Shown piece by piece: positions 59,588 through 64,000 of a stretch of DNA of 64,000 nt (position 1 is the stretch's first letter; every line of letters starts with the position of its first letter). The DNA is taken from positions 1,178,001 through 1,242,000 of the forward strand of contig NZ_CP023276.1 of NCBI RefSeq assembly GCF_003065365.1. The letters are read 5' to 3'. Position numbers and translations under genes: made by a program. The stretch is from Polynucleobacter difficilis. GTDB lineage: Bacteria; Pseudomonadota; Gammaproteobacteria; Burkholderiales; Burkholderiaceae. Under the pieces are notes generated by a model, which made no database searches, was not told where the DNA came from, and saw only the letters and a program-made list of their open reading frames with translations.

Positions 59588-60166
59588 TTAAGCAAAGTTC
59601 TTTGCTGCAAAATCCCAGTTCACTAAATTCCAAAACGCCTCAAGGTACTTAGGACGTGCGTTGCGGTAATCAATGTAATACGCATGCTCCCACACATCGC
59701 AAGTCACCAAGGCTTTTGCATCGGTCGTCAATGGTGTAGCAGCATTGCTAGTGGATACGAGATCAAGCGAGCCATCGGGCTTTTTAACCAGCCATGCCCA
59801 GCCTGAGCCGAAGGTGCCTACTGCGCACTTTGCAAACTCTTCTTTGAACTTGTCAAACGAACCCCATTTAGCATTAATCGCATCAGCGAGTGCACCAGTA
59901 GGAGCGCCGCCGCCATTTGGCTTGAGGCCCATCCAATAAAAGGTATGGTTCCAAACTTGGGCTGCATTATTAAAAACACCGCCGGATGATTTTTTGATGA
60001 TGTCTTCTAAGCTAGCGTTCTCAAACTCGGTACCCTTGATCAAGTTATTCAAATTAGTAACGTAAGTCTGATGGTGCTTGCCGTAATGAAACTCCATGGT
60101 TTCTTTTGAAATGTGTGGGGCCAAGGCGTCAAGCGCGTAAGGCAACTGCGGTAATGTATGTTCCAT
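59588..60166 (-). CDS. sodB: Iron superoxide dismutase
   Basis: A 192-aa enzyme that turns superoxide to peroxide and oxygen in the cytoplasm. Metal ligands are His 27 (FHYGKHH), His 74 (WNHTFYW), Asp 157 and His 161 (CDVWEHAYY). The iron-type residues AAQVWNHTFYW and GTFGSGWAWLV are clear. It is convergent with the hemoglobin gene, with a terminator between. Confidence 0.96.
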   Translation of the reverse strand: MEHTLPQLPYALDALAPHISKETMEFHYGKHHQTYVTNLNNLIKGTEFENASLEDIIKKSSGGVFNNAAQVWNHTFYWMGLKPNGGGAPTGALADAINAKWGSFDKFKEEFAKCAVGTFGSGWAWLVKKPDGSLDLVSTSNAATPLTTDAKALVTCDVWEHAYYIDYRNARPKYLEAFWNLVNWDFAAKNFA

Positions 60167-60287
60167 CGTGTCTCCCTGATTGAAATGGTTTTTGTTAGTG
60201 CGAATCTGTTCCGAGAACCCGTTTCGTTCTCACAGCAGCTATTTTATGCGGGTGCAGACCTTTTTGCCTATTTATCCCCCCTTTTGC

Positions 60288-60872
60288 CTACAAACCCCCG
60301 TGGGATTGGGCGCTCATCAGATACAACATCGGAATCGATAAAATTGTATTAAAGCGCGATACCAGCATGGCGCGGCGGGCTGAGGCTGCTTTGACGGCTG
60401 GCTCAGCGGCTACGATCCCCAAAGCGCGTTTTTGGTTAGGCCAAATCACAAACCACACATTGAATGCCATAAACAGGGCAATCCACATACCGAGGCCAAT
60501 CGCTCTAAATGCGGGCTGCAGGGTAAACGCCTGATGCGCATAACCAGCAAAGATCGCAACCAACATACCCGTTACTACCGTCGCGAGTGCAGCGTAACGA
60601 AACCACAGCAAGGCTCGGGGCGCTATAACCTTGCTAATTGCTGGCTTTTGCTCATCTGGTATCAGGGGCATCGACGGAATTTGCACGGCATTGAAATACC
60701 ACAGCAAACCGAGCCACATAACCCCACACAAGACGTGAAGCCAGCGCAATCCAAACAATAACCATTCTGGAGAGCCCAGCGCGCCTGGATTGGCAAACAT
60801 GAGCAAAATGGCTGCCAGCAAGGCAAATCCAGCCAAGATGGTGCGACTAAGGGAATTCAAAATGCCTGTCAT
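60288..60872 (-). CDS. PuuD-like (urate hydroxylase N-terminal, DUF989) membrane protein
   Basis: A 194-aa protein of five to six helices with WLHVLCGVMWLGLLWYFNAVQIPSM and LWFRYAALATVVTGMLVA; His and Trp residues in these helices are conserved in the Urate_ox_N domain. It lacks the cytochrome c domain of full PuuD, and no purine genes are close, so urate oxidation is unsupported here. Start at 60872 (MTGILNSLSR) rather than the frame end upstream. Confidence 0.75.
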   Translation of the reverse strand: MTGILNSLSRTILAGFALLAAILLMFANPGALGSPEWLLFGLRWLHVLCGVMWLGLLWYFNAVQIPSMPLIPDEQKPAISKVIAPRALLWFRYAALATVVTGMLVAIFAGYAHQAFTLQPAFRAIGLGMWIALFMAFNVWFVIWPNQKRALGIVAAEPAVKAASARRAMLVSRFNTILSIPMLYLMSAQSHGGL

Positions 60873-61043
60873 ACAAGGTGTCCTATTTTTCTTGCCTTTG
60901 CCCGAGCGAATATTGAAGCAGCCGGGAAGCAAAGTAATTGGGGTGCAAAGCGCAGTTTACAATCAAAAACATCGCTTTTTTTGCTTAAAATTGCATTTAT
61001 TACCCTATTTTTTACAGATATATTACAAAAATATGGGAAAATA

Positions 61044-61058
61044 TATTGCACTGCAATA
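61044..61058. promoter_or_regulatory. Perfect palindrome upstream of glcB
   Basis: TATTGCA-C-TGCAATA, 15 bases, 43 bases before the glcB start. TTGCA half-sites are known for regulators of short-chain fatty acid and glyoxylate metabolism (RamB/ScfR type) and for PhaR of PHA metabolism. Either would suit malate synthase. Confidence 0.55.
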
Positions 61059-61100
61059 CAATTGTTTTTTCCTTCGAAAACCGCTTTTAAGGCCCTTATT

Positions 61101-63326
61101 ATGACCGCTCGTACCCAATGCCACAGCCTCCAAGTTGCTACTCCCCTTTACCGCTTTATTGAAGACAAAGTGCTGCCAGGGCTGAACGTAAAAAGTGCTG
61201 ATTTTTGGAAGGGTTTTGATGCGATCGTAAAAGACTTAACACCCAAAAATGCAGCCTTGCTGGCTAAGCGTGATCGCCTCCAGCGTGATTTGGATCAATG
61301 GCATAAAGCCAATCCAGGCCCAATCAAAGATATGCCAGCGTATCGCAAATACTTAAAAGACATTGCCTATATTGAAGATGTGCCCGCCAAGGTTGTGGCC
61401 ACCACTCAAAATGTGGATGATGAACTGGCTCTCCAAGCCGGTCCTCAATTAGTGGTTCCGGTGCTCAATGCACGTTACGCCTTAAATGCTGCTAACGCGC
61501 GTTGGGGCTCTTTGTACGATGCCCTCTACGGCACTGATGTGATTTCCGAGGAAGATGGCGCCACCAAAGCCGGAGCGTACAACCCAATTCGAGGCGCAAA
61601 GGTCGTTGCCTATGCACGTCAGTTTTTAGATGAAGCCGCTCCTTTGGCCGGGGCTTTATATAGCGATGTAGTGGCCTATAGCGTTGTAGACAAAAAACTG
61701 TCCGTGAAATTAAAAGACGGAAGCACAACCGGTTTGATTAATGAGAAGCAGTTTGTTGGTTACCAAGGCGATGCCTCTGCGCCATCCTCTGTTTTATTGC
61801 GCAATCACGGCATTCACATTGATATCCAAATTGATAAGACGAAAACCATTGGCGCAGCTGATCCAGCAGGAGTAAATGATGTAGTGCTGGAGGCTGCACT
61901 CTCAACCATTCTCGACCTCGAGGACTCAGTAGCCGTTGTGGATGGCGATGACAAAGTACTGGCTTATGAGAATTGGCTCGGCATTCTCAAAGGCACTTTA
62001 GTTGAAGAAGTCAGCAAAGGCGGTAAGACATTTACTCGTAAACTGAATCCAGACCGCAAGTACACCGCAGGTATTGGCGCTGTCAATGCAAAAGATGGTG
62101 TTGTTACTTTGCATGGCCGATCACTCTTGTTTCTCCGTAACGTGGGTCACTTGATGACAAACCCCGCCATTATTACTGGCGATGGAACAGAGATCTACGA
62201 AGGCATCTTAGATGCAGTCGTGACGGTGTTGATTGCCTTGTATGACATCAATCGCCCAGCGACTCAGGCTATTGGTAATACACGTAAAGGCTCTGTCTAC
62301 ATTGTTAAGCCAAAAATGCACAGCGCAGAAGAAGTCGCTTTTGCTAGCGAGCTCTTTGGCCGGGTAGAGAAGTTACTGGGCCTGCCTGAGAACACCGTCA
62401 AATTAGGCATCATGGATGAAGAGCGCCGCATGAGCGTCAATCTGAAAGCTGCTATTGCTGCAGCGGGTGCTCGCGTTGCGTTTATTAATACCGGGTTCTT
62501 AGACCGTACCGGCGATGAAATGCATACCGGCATGTATGGCGGCGCCATGGTTCGCAAAGGCAGAATGAAGATCGCCAAATGGTTCGGGGCCTATGAGCGG
62601 CGAAATGTTTTGGCGGGATTGGATTGTGGCCTACGTGGTCGTGCACAGATTGGTAAGGGCATGTGGCCTGCACCAGACCTCATGAAGGAAATGGTTGAGC
62701 AAAAAGGAGCTCACCCTCAAGCTGGAGCGAATACCGCTTGGGTACCATCGCCTACTGCTGCCACCTTGCATGCACTGCACTATCACCAGATCGATGTGGC
62801 AAAGATCCAAGCCGACATGGAGATATTAGATATTGCGGCTGAGTACGAGGCCTTAACCGATGATCTCTTAACGGTACCGATTGCTCTTTATCCAGATTGG
62901 ACTAAAGAGGAGATTCGTGAATCCCTCCATAACAATTGCCAAGGTATTTTGGGTTATGTCGTGCGCTGGATTGATCAAGGTGTTGGTTGCTCTAAAGTGC
63001 CTGATATTTATAACGTCGGTTTAATGGAAGATCGCGCCACCTTGCGGATTTCGAGTCAGCATATTGCCAACTGGTTATTGCACAAGTTCGTCACCAAAGC
63101 GGAAGTAGAGGATGCGTTGCAACGTATGGCTACGATTGTGGATGGTCAAAATGCCGGCGATCCCTTCTATAAGCCAATGATGCCGAACTATAAAGATTCC
63201 CTTGCATTCCAAGCTGCAAGTGATCTGATCTTTAAGGGCCTTGACCAGCCCAACGGCTATACGGAGCCCTTGCTGCATGCCTATCGCTTAAAAGTGAAAG
63301 AGAATGCCAAGAACTGCGCAGCCTAA
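61101..63326 (+). CDS. glcB: Malate synthase G
   Basis: A 741-aa enzyme joining glyoxylate and acetyl-CoA to malate. Family blocks GRSLLFLRNVGHLMTNPAI, MDEERRMSVNLKAAI and LDRTGDEMHTGMYGGAMVRK are intact, with catalytic Arg and acidic residues present. The ATG at 61101 (MTARTQCHSL) follows AAGG; the longer frame upstream is not coding. Part of the glyoxylate shunt or glycolate use; no aceA in the window. Confidence 0.96.
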   Translation: MTARTQCHSLQVATPLYRFIEDKVLPGLNVKSADFWKGFDAIVKDLTPKNAALLAKRDRLQRDLDQWHKANPGPIKDMPAYRKYLKDIAYIEDVPAKVVATTQNVDDELALQAGPQLVVPVLNARYALNAANARWGSLYDALYGTDVISEEDGATKAGAYNPIRGAKVVAYARQFLDEAAPLAGALYSDVVAYSVVDKKLSVKLKDGSTTGLINEKQFVGYQGDASAPSSVLLRNHGIHIDIQIDKTKTIGAADPAGVNDVVLEAALSTILDLEDSVAVVDGDDKVLAYENWLGILKGTLVEEVSKGGKTFTRKLNPDRKYTAGIGAVNAKDGVVTLHGRSLLFLRNVGHLMTNPAIITGDGTEIYEGILDAVVTVLIALYDINRPATQAIGNTRKGSVYIVKPKMHSAEEVAFASELFGRVEKLLGLPENTVKLGIMDEERRMSVNLKAAIAAAGARVAFINTGFLDRTGDEMHTGMYGGAMVRKGRMKIAKWFGAYERRNVLAGLDCGLRGRAQIGKGMWPAPDLMKEMVEQKGAHPQAGANTAWVPSPTAATLHALHYHQIDVAKIQADMEILDIAAEYEALTDDLLTVPIALYPDWTKEEIRESLHNNCQGILGYVVRWIDQGVGCSKVPDIYNVGLMEDRATLRISSQHIANWLLHKFVTKAEVEDALQRMATIVDGQNAGDPFYKPMMPNYKDSLAFQAASDLIFKGLDQPNGYTEPLLHAYRLKVKENAKNCAA

Positions 63327-63362
63327 GTAGTAAAGCGATGTGAACTAAGGGGGTTGGGTTGC

Positions 63363-64000
63363 CTATTGTGCGGTCCAGCCACCATCCATATTCCAGGCTG
63401 CACCGCGCACTTCGGATGCGGCATCACCACACAGAAATACAGCCAAGGCCGCAAGCTGCTCGGGGGCGACAAACTCTCCCGAAGGTTGCTTCTCTGAAAC
63501 CAGTGCTAATTTAGCAGCGTCATTGGAGACGCCATCGCGTTCAGCGCGTGCATCCACTTGCTTTTGGACTAATGGCGTTAGCACCCAGCCTGGGCAGATT
63601 GCATTGCACGTCACACCCGTTCTGGCAGTCTCTAGTGCAACCACTTTAGTCAAGCCAATAATTCCATGTTTTGCAGCGACGTAGGCCGCCTTTTGCATCG
63701 ATGCAACGAGGCCATGAACGGATGCAATGTTAATGATGCGACCCCAATTGCGCCGCTTCATGCCAGGCAAGGCAAAACGGGTCGTATGAAATGCGGAGCT
63801 CAGATTAATCGCAATCACCGCATCCCAACGCTCTTCCGGAAAGTCTTCCACATTAGCAACGTGCTGAATGCCCGCATTGTTGACCAAAATATCAATCGCC
63901 CCAAAACGCTGCTCGGTTGCGGCAATCATTGCCTCAATTTCAGCAGGCTTACTCATATCGGCGCCGTGGTAATCGACCTCGACACCGCAGGCTTTGACGG
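63363..64000 (-). CDS. bdhA: 3-hydroxybutyrate dehydrogenase (partial, N-terminus outside the window)
   Basis: A short-chain dehydrogenase continuing past 64000. The visible part has DILVNNAGIQHV, the catalytic Ser in INIASVHGLVAS and YVAAKHG (Tyr-x-x-x-Lys), and the end SEVRGAAWNMDGGWTAQ typical of BdhA. The frame runs upstream of the first in-window ATG (codons reading CGVEVDYHGAD), so that ATG is not the start. It oxidises D-3-hydroxybutyrate from PHB to acetoacetate. Convergent with glcB. Confidence 0.9.
   Translation of the reverse strand, partial: VKACGVEVDYHGADMSKPAEIEAMIAATEQRFGAIDILVNNAGIQHVANVEDFPEERWDAVIAINLSSAFHTTRFALPGMKRRNWGRIINIASVHGLVASMQKAAYVAAKHGIIGLTKVVALETARTGVTCNAICPGWVLTPLVQKQVDARAERDGVSNDAAKLALVSEKQPSGEFVAPEQLAALAVFLCGDAASEVRGAAWNMDGGWTAQ

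Noticed and set aside
60288..60872. Functional urate oxidase PuuD
   Set aside because: The cytochrome c domain is missing and no purine-degradation genes are nearby; kept as PuuD-like.
1..64000. Prophage, integrative element or insertion sequence
   Set aside because: No integrase, transposase, phage structural gene or flanking repeats were seen; gene content is mostly chromosomal core and metabolism.

Overview
The window looks like chromosome of a free-living betaproteobacterium of the Burkholderiaceae, most likely Polynucleobacter or a close relative. This is an inference from gene content and protein style: three tripartite tricarboxylate transporter (Bug/TctC) receptors without their membrane partners, AddAB instead of RecBCD, type B L31, malate synthase G, a PPK2 polyphosphate kinase, lysine/alanine-rich histone H1-like tails, moderate GC and very dense gene packing. 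No rRNA, tRNA, CRISPR array, insertion sequence or prophage was seen. The first and last genes (phnE-like and 3-hydroxybutyrate dehydrogenase) are cut by the window edges.

Layout. 1-2.1 kb: phosphonate-type ABC importer (phnD-phnC-phnE order, minus strand). 2.2-6.3 kb: four-carbon acid-sugar catabolism (ltnD, otnK, otnC) with a divergent Bug receptor and a shared regulatory gap. 6.3-9.8 kb: DUF2076, UPF0114 and WYL regulator genes, then a toxin/antitoxin-like DUF4258-HTH pair with a palindromic operator. 10-14 kb: an alternative oxidase-PsiE pair, a five-gene envelope metal-handling operon (Cys-rich secreted protein, CusF-like, putative outer-membrane protein, MerP-like, MerT-like) and a DsbA-family thiol protein. 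14-20 kb: an MsbA-like ABC exporter, a transglutaminase-like (Tgl) protein, a CYTH-like protein in line with a split chromate transporter, and a glycosyltransferase. 20.8-22.1 kb: a HigBA toxin-antitoxin module, whose antitoxin seems to start at ATT, and an ExoX-like nuclease. 22-31 kb: core genes addA, addB, trxA, rho and rpmE2. 31-38 kb: GT-C glycosyltransferase, MATE exporter, ppk2 with an H1-like gene, lone modA, and a COG0523 metallochaperone.

38-47 kb: envelope lipoproteins, a variant dsbB with a 52-aa DUF5993 partner, FAH hydrolase, SemiSWEET, another Bug receptor, a HAD dehalogenase, and a divergent regulator/tupA pair around a 20-bp palindrome. 47-56 kb: two rhodanese proteins (one with four domains), MBL-LOG-YhiN operon, NnrD, an EamA exporter, and a phasin-like protein with an H1-like tail. 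56-64 kb: DUF2256 micro-gene, old yellow enzyme, rubredoxin/rubredoxin reductase/truncated hemoglobin cassette, sodB, PuuD-like protein, glcB and bdhA.

Functional themes are oxyanion uptake (phosphonate-like, molybdate, tungstate, chromate), metal and redox handling (metal operon, AOX, rubredoxin-hemoglobin, SodB, Trx, DsbB, rhodaneses), and C2/C4 acid metabolism (threonate route, glyoxylate shunt, PHB degradation). The best candidates for undescribed biology are the Tgl-like protein with a conserved cysteine but altered dyad residues, the metal operon, the AOX-PsiE pair, the five-helix DsbB variant, and a structured leader ending in a terminator upstream of the two-repeat periplasmic protein near 47 kb.
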